A stretch of 34,080 bases of DNA from positions 1 to 34,080 of the forward strand of contig JAZSJA010000063.1 in NCBI GenBank assembly GCA_045534095.1, read 5' to 3'. This document shows positions 15,866 through 23,660 of this stretch, piece after piece. The stretch comes from UMGS1279 sp045534095 (GTDB lineage: Bacteria; Bacillota; Clostridia; Oscillospirales; Acutalibacteraceae). A program made the translations under genes and the position numbers. How positions within the stretch are numbered: the first letter of the stretch is position 1; the number at the start of each line of letters is the position of its first letter. The notes under the pieces are model-generated. The model made no database searches and had not been told where the DNA came from. It saw only the letters and a list, made by a program, of their open reading frames with translations.

Positions 15866-17878
15866 ATGTCAAAATGTTACATAGAGCCGTATGTTATTCC
15901 ATCGGCGAATATGGGTAAAGAAAGTCCTCTGCCTGATATCAAAAATAACGCCTATATCCATGCGAAAATTGAGGTTACCGAAAGGGTAAGTGCCGAGGAT
16001 AAAAAACACATCGGCGATGGTATGATTCCCACTTTGCTGCCTTATTCGGAGCAAAACGGTTATGACCGCAATCGAGCCGATAAAATTTATCGTGCTGTTA
16101 TTTTGGAGAATGAATTTTTAAAAGCAACCTTTTTGCCCGAACTCGGTGGCAGACTTTGGTCACTTATAGATAAACAAACAGGTAAGGATTTGCTTTATAG
16201 AAATCCTGTTTTTCAACCCGGAAACCTTGCACTTCGTAACGCTTGGTTTAGCGGTGGTGTGGAATTTAACGTTTCCATAAAGGGACATAACCCCCTCACC
16301 TGTGATAGCCTTTTTGCAAGAAAAATAAAAATGCAGGATGGCACCATCGGCGCTCGCTTTTATGAGTATGAGCGGATAAGAGGTGTAGCGTACGGATTTG
16401 ATGCGTGGCTTCCCGACGGTTCGAAAATGCTTTATATTCGCCCCAGAATAGAAAATCGTACCGGCAAGGAAATTTGGATGTATTGGTGGAGCAATATTGC
16501 CGTTCCCGAAACGGCTAAAACACGTGTTGTTGTGCCTACAGACGAATGCTTTGTTAACTATTTCGGAAACAATCATTACGTGTTGGACGCCTCTCCAATT
16601 CCCAAGGCTTTCGATACCGACGTTAGTTATCCCAATAATATGAAACGTTCGCTGGACTTCTTTTATCGCATTCCCGATGAGGAACAAAAGTGGATAGCCG
16701 CAGTGGACGAAGAAGGATACGGCCTTTTACATTGTTCCACCAAAGAGCTTAAAGGCAGAAAACTATTTGTTTGGGGAAAGGGTGCAGGCGGTAAAAACTG
16801 GAACAATTTCCTTTCAGATGGTAAAAATAGTGGTTATATTGAAATTCAGGCCGGTCTTGCAAGAACTCAGCTCGAGCATATCCCTATGCCTGCCGATGCG
16901 GTTTGGACCTGGACCGAGGGATATGGTGCTTTAAATGGTAGCCCTGAGGTTATGCACGGTGAATGGGACGGTGCAATAAAAGAGGTCAAAAAGGCCATTG
17001 ATACTACCTTTAATAAAAATATGGAGCAAGTTCTTTTTGATCTTAAAATAATGAATTCAACATCCTTAGAGTTTTTGCATATAGGTTCAGGATGGGGTGC
17101 ACTTGAAAATGCCCGCCGTTTGGCAGATAAGGAAAATACTCTTTCGGAAATTTTTGAATTTCCTGAGTTCTCCTTAACCGAGGCACAAAGAGATTGGGTC
17201 TATCTTTTGGAAAAAGAAAAACTTGCCGAACGCAGGGTAGAGGATGCTCCAATAGGTTACTTGGTAGATGAACCTTGGCTTACGAAACTTGAAAAAGCTC
17301 TTGAAAAGCCTGAAAATCACAATTGGTACGCATATATGCACCTTGGAGTTATGCTCTACGCAAACGGTGAAATTGATAGGTCGAAAACAGCTTTCGAAAA
17401 ATCTTTGGAACTTAAAAATAATCCCTGGGCAAATAGAAATCTCGCTATGCTTTGGCGTAATGAATATATTGATACTTCAAAGGCGATTGAGTACATAACT
17501 GCCGCTTTGGATATGCAAAAGGATTGCCGAAGCATATGGCTTGATGCGGCAACAACCTACCTCAGAGCAGAAAAACCCGAGCTTTGGATAAAGGCGTTTG
17601 AAAATGCTCCTGATGAGTTTAAAAATGATGGCAGACTTCGTCTTTACTATGCGTCGGCACTAATGAAACAGGGTAGGTATGAAAGTGCGGTTGAAATTTT
17701 AAATCCTACCTTTGAAATGCCCGATATGAAAGAGGCGGATACCGACCTTTCCGACCTTTGGCGAGAACTTTATGGAAACATAATTTCCAAACAAACGGGT
17801 ATAACCGACGAAATCGAACTTGACAGATTGGTAGAGGAAAAATATCCCTTAGGCAAGTTGGATTTCAGAACACATTAA
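15866..17878 (+). CDS. DUF5107 domain protein with C-terminal TPR repeats
   Basis: This 670-residue, apparently cytoplasmic protein has no signal peptide. The N-terminal half (about 30-370) matches the DUF5107 pattern as I remember it, with a mutarotase-like motif LPELGGRLWSLIDKQTGKDL (near 90-110) and GGVEFNVS with conserved aromatic residues after it. Such folds bind sugars, but the biochemical role of DUF5107 is not settled to my knowledge. The C-terminal part (about 480-625) has helical repeats of TPR type, for example AYMHLGVMLYANGEIDRSKTAF. It is divergent from an AraC gene and close to GH109-like and GH36-like genes, so a role in oligosaccharide processing is likely. An AAAGGA site lies about 10 bases before the ATG. 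Confidence 0.8.
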   Translation: MSKCYIEPYVIPSANMGKESPLPDIKNNAYIHAKIEVTERVSAEDKKHIGDGMIPTLLPYSEQNGYDRNRADKIYRAVILENEFLKATFLPELGGRLWSLIDKQTGKDLLYRNPVFQPGNLALRNAWFSGGVEFNVSIKGHNPLTCDSLFARKIKMQDGTIGARFYEYERIRGVAYGFDAWLPDGSKMLYIRPRIENRTGKEIWMYWWSNIAVPETAKTRVVVPTDECFVNYFGNNHYVLDASPIPKAFDTDVSYPNNMKRSLDFFYRIPDEEQKWIAAVDEEGYGLLHCSTKELKGRKLFVWGKGAGGKNWNNFLSDGKNSGYIEIQAGLARTQLEHIPMPADAVWTWTEGYGALNGSPEVMHGEWDGAIKEVKKAIDTTFNKNMEQVLFDLKIMNSTSLEFLHIGSGWGALENARRLADKENTLSEIFEFPEFSLTEAQRDWVYLLEKEKLAERRVEDAPIGYLVDEPWLTKLEKALEKPENHNWYAYMHLGVMLYANGEIDRSKTAFEKSLELKNNPWANRNLAMLWRNEYIDTSKAIEYITAALDMQKDCRSIWLDAATTYLRAEKPELWIKAFENAPDEFKNDGRLRLYYASALMKQGRYESAVEILNPTFEMPDMKEADTDLSDLWRELYGNIISKQTGITDEIELDRLVEEKYPLGKLDFRTH

Positions 17879-17895
17879 AACAAAACAACATAAAA

Positions 17896-17935
17896 AATGC
17901 GGAAGAAGTTTGGTTAAAAAACTTTCTTCCGCATT
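17896..17935. terminator. Bidirectional terminator between convergent genes
   Basis: A long stem pairs aatgcggaaga with tcttccgcatt, extended through aagtt/aactt with a one-base bulge. An A-tract precedes it and a T-tract follows. It lies between the ends of the DUF5107 gene and the leftward GH109-like gene. Confidence 0.88.
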
Positions 17936-17958
17936 CATTTTTAACTGAATTTATAATT

Positions 17959-19179
17959 TTATTTAAACTCTATAACGTCTTTGGGTGCTCTTAGATGCCA
18001 TCTACCCTTTGTGAAATCGGGCATAAGCTGTGGTGCACCACCTGCCGCAATGGACATTTCAGAAAGCACCGAAACTGCCATCCAGGTAGCACCGTCATAA
18101 ATGTCAATGGGCATTTCTTCACCATTTTTAAGGGCGTCGGAAAATGCTTTATAAACAAACCAGTCCATACCGCCGTGTCCACGTTCCATTTGTTCGGGGG
18201 TGATGCTTTTCCAAATATCGGGCAGATATTCTTCCTCATAATTTTTAGCGTTATCAATAGTGGCCTTATTATAATCAACGGGTTCCCAGTATTCTTTTTC
18301 GCCATCTAAATAAACGGAATTGTTTTCTTGAGTATAAAGTCCTTTTGTGCCTCTTACGGTGAATTCGCGGCTATAGGAGCGGGGGAGGGTGGTGTCAAGT
18401 CTTAAAAGTATTGTTTCGCCGTTTGCACAGGTTATAACGGTGGTTACAATATCACCCTGTTTCCACTGGGTGTTTTTCATTACTTCATCGGCATCCTCAC
18501 AGTTTGCAATATATTCTTTAAGACCTACTGCTTTGGTGGCGAAAGCCGAAACCGAAACAATTCTGTTACCTCTATTTATGTTAAGAAGTCTTGCAATGGG
18601 GCCAAGTTCGTGTGTGGGATAATTTTCTAAGCAACGGTTTTCATAGTTTTTAAAACGATAATGACGATTTATAAGTCCGTGGGAAACCTCATTTCTAAGG
18701 TCGTGACCGTATGCACCGGAGCAGTGAACAATCTCACCAAAAACGCCTTTTCTTGCCATTGCAGTTGCTAAAAGTTCATCTTTATTATAGCAGCAATTTT
18801 CCATAAACATATATGGAGAGCCGGTTCTTTCCTGAGTTTCAACAAGTTTAAAAAGACTTTCGATTGAATATTCGCAGCCAACCTCACTGGCAACTGCCTT
18901 GCCATGCTCCATTGCATAAATAGCAATTTCAGTATGGTATTCCCAACCGGTGAAAACGTAAACAGCATCTATACCCTCATGATTTATTGCTTTTTTATAA
19001 TCGGTGTAACCTGTAGCGTCGGTACCTTTTCTTTCTTTTACAAGTTTTTGGGTTTCTTGTACCCTATCCTCATAAACGTCACAAACAGCGACAATATTTA
19101 GGTCATCGTTGTTTACAAGTACGTTTCGAACTAAAGAGTAACCTCGGTTACCTAAGCCTACTACACAAGCGTTTATCAT
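17959..19179 (-). CDS. Gfo/Idh/MocA-family protein, GH109-like
   Basis: This 406-residue NAD(P)-binding protein has a Rossmann motif VVGLGNRGYS (residues 6-15). The middle part strongly recalls GH109, the NAD-dependent alpha-N-acetylgalactosaminidases. It has a MENCCYNKDELL block (about 126-137), GVFGEIVHCSGAYGHDLR, and NYPTHELGPIA with NINRG (about 185-203), where the His is in the expected place. GH109 enzymes use a transient oxidation at the sugar to cleave the bond. Many relatives are plain sugar dehydrogenases, so the exact activity is uncertain. There is no signal peptide, so the substrate should be imported. It is divergent from an AraC gene, with a clear AAGGAG site. Confidence 0.82.
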   Translation of the reverse strand: MINACVVGLGNRGYSLVRNVLVNNDDLNIVAVCDVYEDRVQETQKLVKERKGTDATGYTDYKKAINHEGIDAVYVFTGWEYHTEIAIYAMEHGKAVASEVGCEYSIESLFKLVETQERTGSPYMFMENCCYNKDELLATAMARKGVFGEIVHCSGAYGHDLRNEVSHGLINRHYRFKNYENRCLENYPTHELGPIARLLNINRGNRIVSVSAFATKAVGLKEYIANCEDADEVMKNTQWKQGDIVTTVITCANGETILLRLDTTLPRSYSREFTVRGTKGLYTQENNSVYLDGEKEYWEPVDYNKATIDNAKNYEEEYLPDIWKSITPEQMERGHGGMDWFVYKAFSDALKNGEEMPIDIYDGATWMAVSVLSEMSIAAGGAPQLMPDFTKGRWHLRAPKDVIEFK

Positions 19180-19202
19180 TTTAAATCAGCTCCTTTGATT
19201 TT

Positions 19203-19231
19203 ATAATATTTCAGTTTTGTCTTAATTGCAA
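19203..19231 (-). promoter_or_regulatory. Promoter of the GH109-like gene
   Basis: On the minus strand, TTGCAA (19231-19226) and TATTAT (19208-19203) have a 17-base spacer. A ttttgtctt word (19215-19223), one base from the ttttgtgtt box seen before the alpha-galactosidase gene, lies inside the spacer and could be a regulator site. Confidence 0.55.
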
Positions 19232-19267
19232 TGTATAAAAATATCAAAAAACTGTGTTTTTTTATCA

Positions 19268-19296
19268 TTTACAAATCTTAAAACTTATGATATAAT
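19268..19296 (+). promoter_or_regulatory. Promoter of the second AraC gene
   Basis: TTTACA (19268-19273) and TATAAT (19291-19296) are 17 bases apart. The gene starts 20 bases later. Confidence 0.65.
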
Positions 19297-19315
19297 CTGT
19301 TAGTGGTGATTTTAT

Positions 19316-20116
19316 ATGCAAAAAATTATTAACGATTCTATGTTTAGCCGTCATTTTGTTTTTAATGAAAGTTTTGGTATATCAACAATCGGATATCACG
19401 ATTTTTCTCGTATTTATAACCCTGAGCATACCTCCAGAGTGCAAAGCTTTTATACCTGGCATTTTGTTTTATCGGGTAAAGGAGTTCTTAAAACGGGCGG
19501 GAAAACCTACGATATTTGTGAGGGGCAGATGTTTTTTCTGCCACCGAATACCGAGATTTGTTATTACCCTACCGAAAAAGACCCGTGGGAATACGTGTGG
19601 TTTTCTTTAAGAGGAGATGTTTGTGAGCAATATAGGGAACAGCTTGGGTTTGAAAGGTCTGTAAAAGTCTGTACCAATTTTGGCAAGATAGAACGTTTGC
19701 TTAGAAAAACCTTTAATTCAATAGAGGCGGGGGGAGGCTATTTTGGTGTACTATCCGCCTTTTATGAGCTTATGGAGCTTTCCACAGTGGTTTCATCCGA
19801 TACGGGCATAGAATCGGTTAAAAGGATTATAGACGAGGGATTTACCCGCACAGATTTCAGTATTACTTCACTCTGTACCGACGTTGGCATAAGCCATCCC
19901 CATCTTTTGCGATTGTTTAAAGAAAGGTACAAAACAACTCTTATAAAATATTTAAATAAAAAACGTGTAGAATATGCTTGTGAGTTATTGCGAACTACCG
20001 ATTTGTCGGTTAAATCGGTAGCCTTTTCAAGCGGTTTTTCGGATGAACTTCATTTTATGAAAAGCTTTAAAAAGCATATGGGATTATCAGCATTGAAATA
20101 TAGAAATAATAATTAG
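19316..20116 (+). CDS. AraC-family transcriptional regulator
   Basis: This 266-residue regulator has a cupin sensor domain at the N-terminus (motif GKGVLKTGGKTYDICEGQMFFLPPNTE, about 54-80; only the first and last parts are diagnostic). A C-terminal AraC DNA-binding domain lies at about 170-263, with ITSLCTDVGISHPHLLRLFKE and VKSVAFSSGFSDELHFMKSFKK. It is 75 bases upstream of the alpha-galactosidase gene in the same direction and divergent from the GH109-like gene, so these are its most likely targets. The site before the ATG is weak (GGTGA), which suggests low expression. Confidence 0.92.
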   Translation: MQKIINDSMFSRHFVFNESFGISTIGYHDFSRIYNPEHTSRVQSFYTWHFVLSGKGVLKTGGKTYDICEGQMFFLPPNTEICYYPTEKDPWEYVWFSLRGDVCEQYREQLGFERSVKVCTNFGKIERLLRKTFNSIEAGGGYFGVLSAFYELMELSTVVSSDTGIESVKRIIDEGFTRTDFSITSLCTDVGISHPHLLRLFKERYKTTLIKYLNKKRVEYACELLRTTDLSVKSVAFSSGFSDELHFMKSFKKHMGLSALKYRNNN

Positions 20117-20117
20117 G

Positions 20118-20148
20118 TTTTGTGTTGAAAACTATATCTTTTTGTGTT
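20118..20148 (+). promoter_or_regulatory. Tandem ttttgtgtt operator before the alpha-galactosidase gene
   Basis: The 9-mer ttttgtgtt occurs at 20118-20126 and 20140-20148, 22 bases apart in the same orientation. The second copy overlaps the -35 position of a TATAAA -10 box (20162-20167). An alternative pairing is TTGAAA (20125-20130) with TAATAT (20148-20153), which would put the repeats over the promoter. Either arrangement fits AraC-type control by the gene just upstream. Confidence 0.5.
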
Positions 20149-20190
20149 AATATGAAATCAATATAAAACTCTTAATAGGGGAGAAATTAT

Positions 20191-22215
20191 ATGTTTAAAG
20201 ATTGTTACGCTAACTATGATGAAAACACGGGGCTTTTAAGCCTTGGAAATAGTAAAATCCAAAAAGTTTTAGAGATAAAAGGTGCTTTTATTCGTACTGT
20301 AAGCGTTAAAGATACTATAAATAACTTTTCCTTTGAGGGTGAAAACTATCGTTGGCAACGTTCTCCCGTTTTAGATGAAAAGGAAAATCCAATAGTTAGT
20401 TTAACTACCGAGATTATTGAAAACCCTTACGTTATGAAACCTCATTTAAAGGCGGTTCTTACCTTAGAGGGCGCCAATGGTACAATGTGGTACGAGTATT
20501 TAATTTTCCCCGAAATCAGCTTTATTTATAATCAAAACTTTGTTTCCAAGCAGGGCAATGTGAAAATTTCAGAAAAGGTTACTAAAGATAGTGGCCCTAC
20601 CGGAATTGAAGAAGAACAGTTTAAAATCACCGATGACGTTGTTTTGTGCGATTCTGACGTTCTTGATTGCATACCCTTAGGCGGACGTCATTTTAAGGTT
20701 GATTCATATAAACTCTACGACAAAACCGACTATAATGATATGTTGGTAGAAAATCAAAATGCTACCGTTTATTCATTTACAAATGGTAGGCTTCACCGCG
20801 ATGGCAACCTGTTTTGTATAACCGATTACGTAAGTGGAAATTCGCTTATGATGATTAAACACTCCCCAACCGAAAGTTCGGCACTTAATCGTAAAAACAA
20901 AGATTTTTATATGCAGGGAAACGTTTACGCACTTCTTTATGGCACGGGTATAGATTTTAACAATTTACCCGAGGGCAAAGTGCCTTATTATGCATGGGCA
21001 ATAGGTGTTGGCAAAAAAGAAGATATATACGAAGAAATGTGGAATTACAACACCGCATTTTGCACCGATGACCACCGCGGAACTTTATTTTGTATGTCCA
21101 ACACTTGGGGCGACCGTAGTCAGGATATGGCAGTTTGTGAAGCCTTTATGTTAAAGGAAATCGACAGAGCTAAAGAAATGGGCGTTGATATAGTCCAAAT
21201 TGACGATGGTTGGCTTACTGGTATTACCCAAAATTCCAAACGCAAAAAGGGCGGAGTGTGGGAAGGCTTTTATGCCGATGACGAAGACTTTTGGAAGGTT
21301 AATGCTGAGCGTTTTCCAAATGGGCTTGAACCTGTTGTAGAAAAGGCTAAAAATTTCGGTTTGGAAATGGGCCTTTGGTTTGGCCCCGATTCATCTAATG
21401 ACTTTGAAAACGTTGAGCGAGATATAGAAGTTTTAATGGATTTTTATAATAAATATGGTATTCGTTATTTTAAACTGGACGGCGTGAAAATCCGCAGCAA
21501 ACTTGCCGAGATGCGTTTTACTTATATGCTTGAAGAACTTACAAATCGCACCAAGGGAGATATGCGTTTTAATCTTGACGTTACCGCTGAGGATAGATTC
21601 GGTTATATGTATCAGCAACAGTTTGGGACCCTTTTTGTGGAGAATAGATATACCGATTACGTAAACTATTTTCCCCACAATACCTTTAAAAACACTTGGA
21701 ATTTAGCAAAGGTTATACCCACCAGACGTTTGCAAATGGAGATACTTAATAATCGCCGTAATGCAGATAAATATGAGGGGATTTTATTTGCACCAAATAC
21801 ATACAGTCCCGATTATTTGTTTGCAACCGTTATGGTGGCAAATCCACTTTTTTGGATGGAAATGTCTAACCTTAATAGCGACGATGTAAAGACTTTATCA
21901 AAAATTTCTGCCGTTTATAAGGATTATAAAAAAGAACTATTTGAATCCCGTGTAATTCCCATTGGAGAAATGCCAAACGGTATGAGTTTTTCGGGTTATG
22001 CTTGCAAAAACTTAAAGGATAAATCATATCATCTTATTTTGTTCCGCGAGGCAACAAAGGAAGATACCTATACCTTTAAGTTGCCCGATAATATGAACGG
22101 CAAAACTGCCGAGCTTATCTACCAAAACACTGATACTACAATAACTGTAAAAGATGATACAGCTATAGTAAAATTTAGTGAACAACGCAGTTTTGTATGG
22201 GTTAAAATGAAATAA
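20191..22215 (+). CDS. Alpha-galactosidase-like glycoside hydrolase (GH36/clan D type)
   Basis: This 674-residue protein has no signal peptide and probably cleaves alpha-galactosides in the cytoplasm. A beta-sandwich N-domain (about 1-300) is followed by a TIM barrel, with NTWGDRSQD (about 308-316), VDIVQIDDGW (about 333-342), GLWFGPDSS, and the nucleophile strand YFKLDG with Asp430. The region NLDVTAEDRFG (about 461-471) takes the place of the usual acid/base segment, with Asp468 the likely residue. A C-terminal beta-domain closes the protein. The W-to-L change in the common KWD motif and the altered acid/base segment place it away from the best-known GH36 enzymes, so alpha-N-acetylgalactosaminidase or another clan D activity is possible. 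A GGGGAG site precedes the ATG. Confidence 0.8.
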   Translation: MFKDCYANYDENTGLLSLGNSKIQKVLEIKGAFIRTVSVKDTINNFSFEGENYRWQRSPVLDEKENPIVSLTTEIIENPYVMKPHLKAVLTLEGANGTMWYEYLIFPEISFIYNQNFVSKQGNVKISEKVTKDSGPTGIEEEQFKITDDVVLCDSDVLDCIPLGGRHFKVDSYKLYDKTDYNDMLVENQNATVYSFTNGRLHRDGNLFCITDYVSGNSLMMIKHSPTESSALNRKNKDFYMQGNVYALLYGTGIDFNNLPEGKVPYYAWAIGVGKKEDIYEEMWNYNTAFCTDDHRGTLFCMSNTWGDRSQDMAVCEAFMLKEIDRAKEMGVDIVQIDDGWLTGITQNSKRKKGGVWEGFYADDEDFWKVNAERFPNGLEPVVEKAKNFGLEMGLWFGPDSSNDFENVERDIEVLMDFYNKYGIRYFKLDGVKIRSKLAEMRFTYMLEELTNRTKGDMRFNLDVTAEDRFGYMYQQQFGTLFVENRYTDYVNYFPHNTFKNTWNLAKVIPTRRLQMEILNNRRNADKYEGILFAPNTYSPDYLFATVMVANPLFWMEMSNLNSDDVKTLSKISAVYKDYKKELFESRVIPIGEMPNGMSFSGYACKNLKDKSYHLILFREATKEDTYTFKLPDNMNGKTAELIYQNTDTTITVKDDTAIVKFSEQRSFVWVKMK

Positions 22216-22283
22216 ACAATAGCAAAAAATATACTTTTAATTTTATCCAAAATTTTCAAATCATGCTTTATCGCAATAAAGTG

Positions 22284-22312
22284 TTGACATTTGACGAATT
22301 CCGTTGTATATT
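22284..22312 (+). promoter_or_regulatory. Strong promoter of the pot operon
   Basis: A perfect TTGACA (22284-22289) and TATATT (22307-22312) have a 17-base spacer. Transcription should start near 22319. A small hairpin (ctttat-cgca-ataaag, 22266-22281) lies just upstream but has no T-tract. Nothing else is seen between the alpha-galactosidase end and this promoter. Confidence 0.85.
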
Positions 22313-22319
22313 ATATTCT

Positions 22320-22544
22320 AGACTATACTATTATGGGGTAGGATTTCCCTTTCCATAATATTTACAGCGAAAGATTTAAAAAAGCGGCTTCAAGCTTGGT
22401 GCCGTAGTTCCCGCGTGGTGAAGGTTGCGAGAGAACTATGAAAAACCCTTTGCGGAGGGCACTCAGGCAGAGAAACCGCGGGTATCGCGTAGAACTTTAG
22501 AAGTTTTCGCGGCACTTTGTGTCCGCAAAGGGAGTTGTAAACAT
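22320..22544 (+). promoter_or_regulatory. Structured 225-nt leader of potA
   Basis: This leader has several stems. They are tattatgg/ccataata (about 22329-22359); cggc/gccg (22385-22388/22401-22404); tagttc/gaacta (22405-22410/22433-22438); a perfect 11-base stem ccctttgcgga (22446-22456) with tccgcaaaggg (22522-22532); and inside it ccgcg/cgcgg (22476-22480/22508-22512) and aactt/aagtt (22493-22497/22501-22505). The right arm of the long stem covers the potA ribosome binding site AAAGGGAG (22527-22534), so folding should block potA translation. I do not recognise a known riboswitch class: motifs for SAM, TPP, cobalamin, guanidine, T-box and c-di-GMP were considered and not found. Confidence 0.6.
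22438..22500 (+). CDS. Possible Arg-rich leader peptide, 20 codons
   Basis: An ATG at 22438 opens a frame MKNPLRRALRQRNRGYRVEL that stops at 22500, before potA. Six of the 20 residues are Arg. A weak GAGAG lies about 5 bases before the ATG. The frame covers the 5' arm of the stem that hides the potA ribosome binding site, so a translating or stalled ribosome could free it. It may be only a chance open frame within a structured RNA. Confidence 0.25.
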   Translation: MKNPLRRALRQRNRGYRVEL

Positions 22545-23660
22545 TTGAAAAACGTAGTAGAACTTAAAAATATATCTGTCACCTTCGATGAGGAAAAGGT
22601 TTTAGATCAAATTGATCTTAAAATCAAAGACAAAGAATTTGTTACCCTTTTGGGTCCTTCGGGTTGTGGTAAGACCACCACCCTTAGAGTTATTGCAGGC
22701 TTTGTCAATCCTGACGAGGGTGATGTTTTGTTTGATGGGGAAAGTATTAACCATCTCCCCCCACATAAACGTCAGGTAAATACCATTTTTCAACGTTACG
22801 CTCTTTTTCCACATCTCAACGTTTATGAAAACGTCGCTTTTGGACTTAGGGTTAAAAAGGTAAAGGAAAAAGAGATTAAAAAAGCCGTTACAGATATTTT
22901 AAAACTGGTGAATCTTTCGGGCTACGAAAAGCGTAATATTGCAAAGCTTTCGGGAGGTCAGCAACAGCGTGTTGCCATTGCCCGAGCAATTATAAATCGT
23001 CCTAAGGTGCTTCTTTTGGATGAGCCCCTTGCCGCCTTGGATTTAAAGCTCCGCAAGGATATGCAGGTAGAGCTTAAAAACATTCAAAAGAGTCTTGGAA
23101 TCACCTTTGTTTTTGTTACTCACGACCAAGAGGAAGCCCTTGCAATGTCGGATACCGTTGTTGTTATGAACGAGGGTATTATCCAGCAAATCGGTACCCC
23201 TCAGGATATTTATAATGAGCCTCAGAACGCCTTTGTTGCCGATTTTATTGGCGAGAGTAATATTCTGGACGGCGTTATGAAAAAGGATTTTCTTGCTCTT
23301 ATTAACGGCAAGGAGTTCGAGTGCCTTGATAGTGGCTTTGGTGAGAACGAAAGGGTAGATATTGTTATCCGCCCTGAGGATGTTGATATTGTTCCCCTTG
23401 ATAAGGGTATGCTTGAGGGTGAGGTTACTTCGGTTACCTTCCTTGGTGTACACTTTGAAATTATTGTTGACGTATGCGGCTTTAAATGGATGATTCAAAC
23501 CACCGACGAACATAAGGTAGGGGAAACGGTAGGTCTGTTTATTGAGCCCGACGCACTTCACGTTATGAAAAAATCCAAATATTCGGGTATGTACGGCGAT
23601 TACAGTACCTTTAGTGATGAAATTGAACATCTCTCCGATTTAAGCGAAGACGAGGAATAA
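22545..23660 (+). CDS. potA: Spermidine/putrescine ABC transporter ATP-binding protein
   Basis: This is the ATPase that drives polyamine uptake. The frame is open back to 22425, but the correct start is the TTG at 22545 (371 aa). It has a GGGAG site 10 bases upstream, and the family's conserved part begins at once (VVELKNISVTF). Motifs are Walker A GPSGCGKT (37-44), signature LSGGQ (135-139), Walker B VLLLDE (155-160) and a C-terminal TOBE-type ligand domain (about 270-350). It is followed by a 273-base, repeat-filled gap before potB, which is unusual because potB, potC and potD overlap one another. Translation is probably controlled by the leader stem that covers its ribosome binding site. 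Confidence 0.95.
   Translation: MKNVVELKNISVTFDEEKVLDQIDLKIKDKEFVTLLGPSGCGKTTTLRVIAGFVNPDEGDVLFDGESINHLPPHKRQVNTIFQRYALFPHLNVYENVAFGLRVKKVKEKEIKKAVTDILKLVNLSGYEKRNIAKLSGGQQQRVAIARAIINRPKVLLLDEPLAALDLKLRKDMQVELKNIQKSLGITFVFVTHDQEEALAMSDTVVVMNEGIIQQIGTPQDIYNEPQNAFVADFIGESNILDGVMKKDFLALINGKEFECLDSGFGENERVDIVIRPEDVDIVPLDKGMLEGEVTSVTFLGVHFEIIVDVCGFKWMIQTTDEHKVGETVGLFIEPDALHVMKKSKYSGMYGDYSTFSDEIEHLSDLSEDEE

Noticed and set aside
16160..16687. 175-residue minus-strand frame within the DUF5107 gene
   Set aside because: It lies opposite a well-conserved coding sequence, has no promoter or ribosome binding site and no recognisable motif.
22425..22544. N-terminal extension of PotA by 40 residues
   Set aside because: The extension lacks a ribosome binding site, shows no ABC-protein features and lies inside the structured leader. 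The TTG at 22545 has a good site and starts right at the conserved domain.
22320..22544. T-box leader, because of an accgcgggta word at 22475-22484
   Set aside because: The full T-box core (GGGTGG before ACCGCG) is missing, there is no terminator hairpin with a T-tract, and the downstream gene is not an amino acid or tRNA ligase gene.
22320..22544. tmRNA, RNase P RNA, SRP RNA or 6S RNA gene
   Set aside because: None of the conserved core words of these RNAs (for example GAGGAAAGTCC, GGTTCGACTCC or the SRP GGAAGGAAGCAG loop) is present, and the stem pairs with the potA ribosome binding site.
23043..23630. 195-residue minus-strand frame within potA
   Set aside because: It is a shadow of potA codon use, with no start signals.
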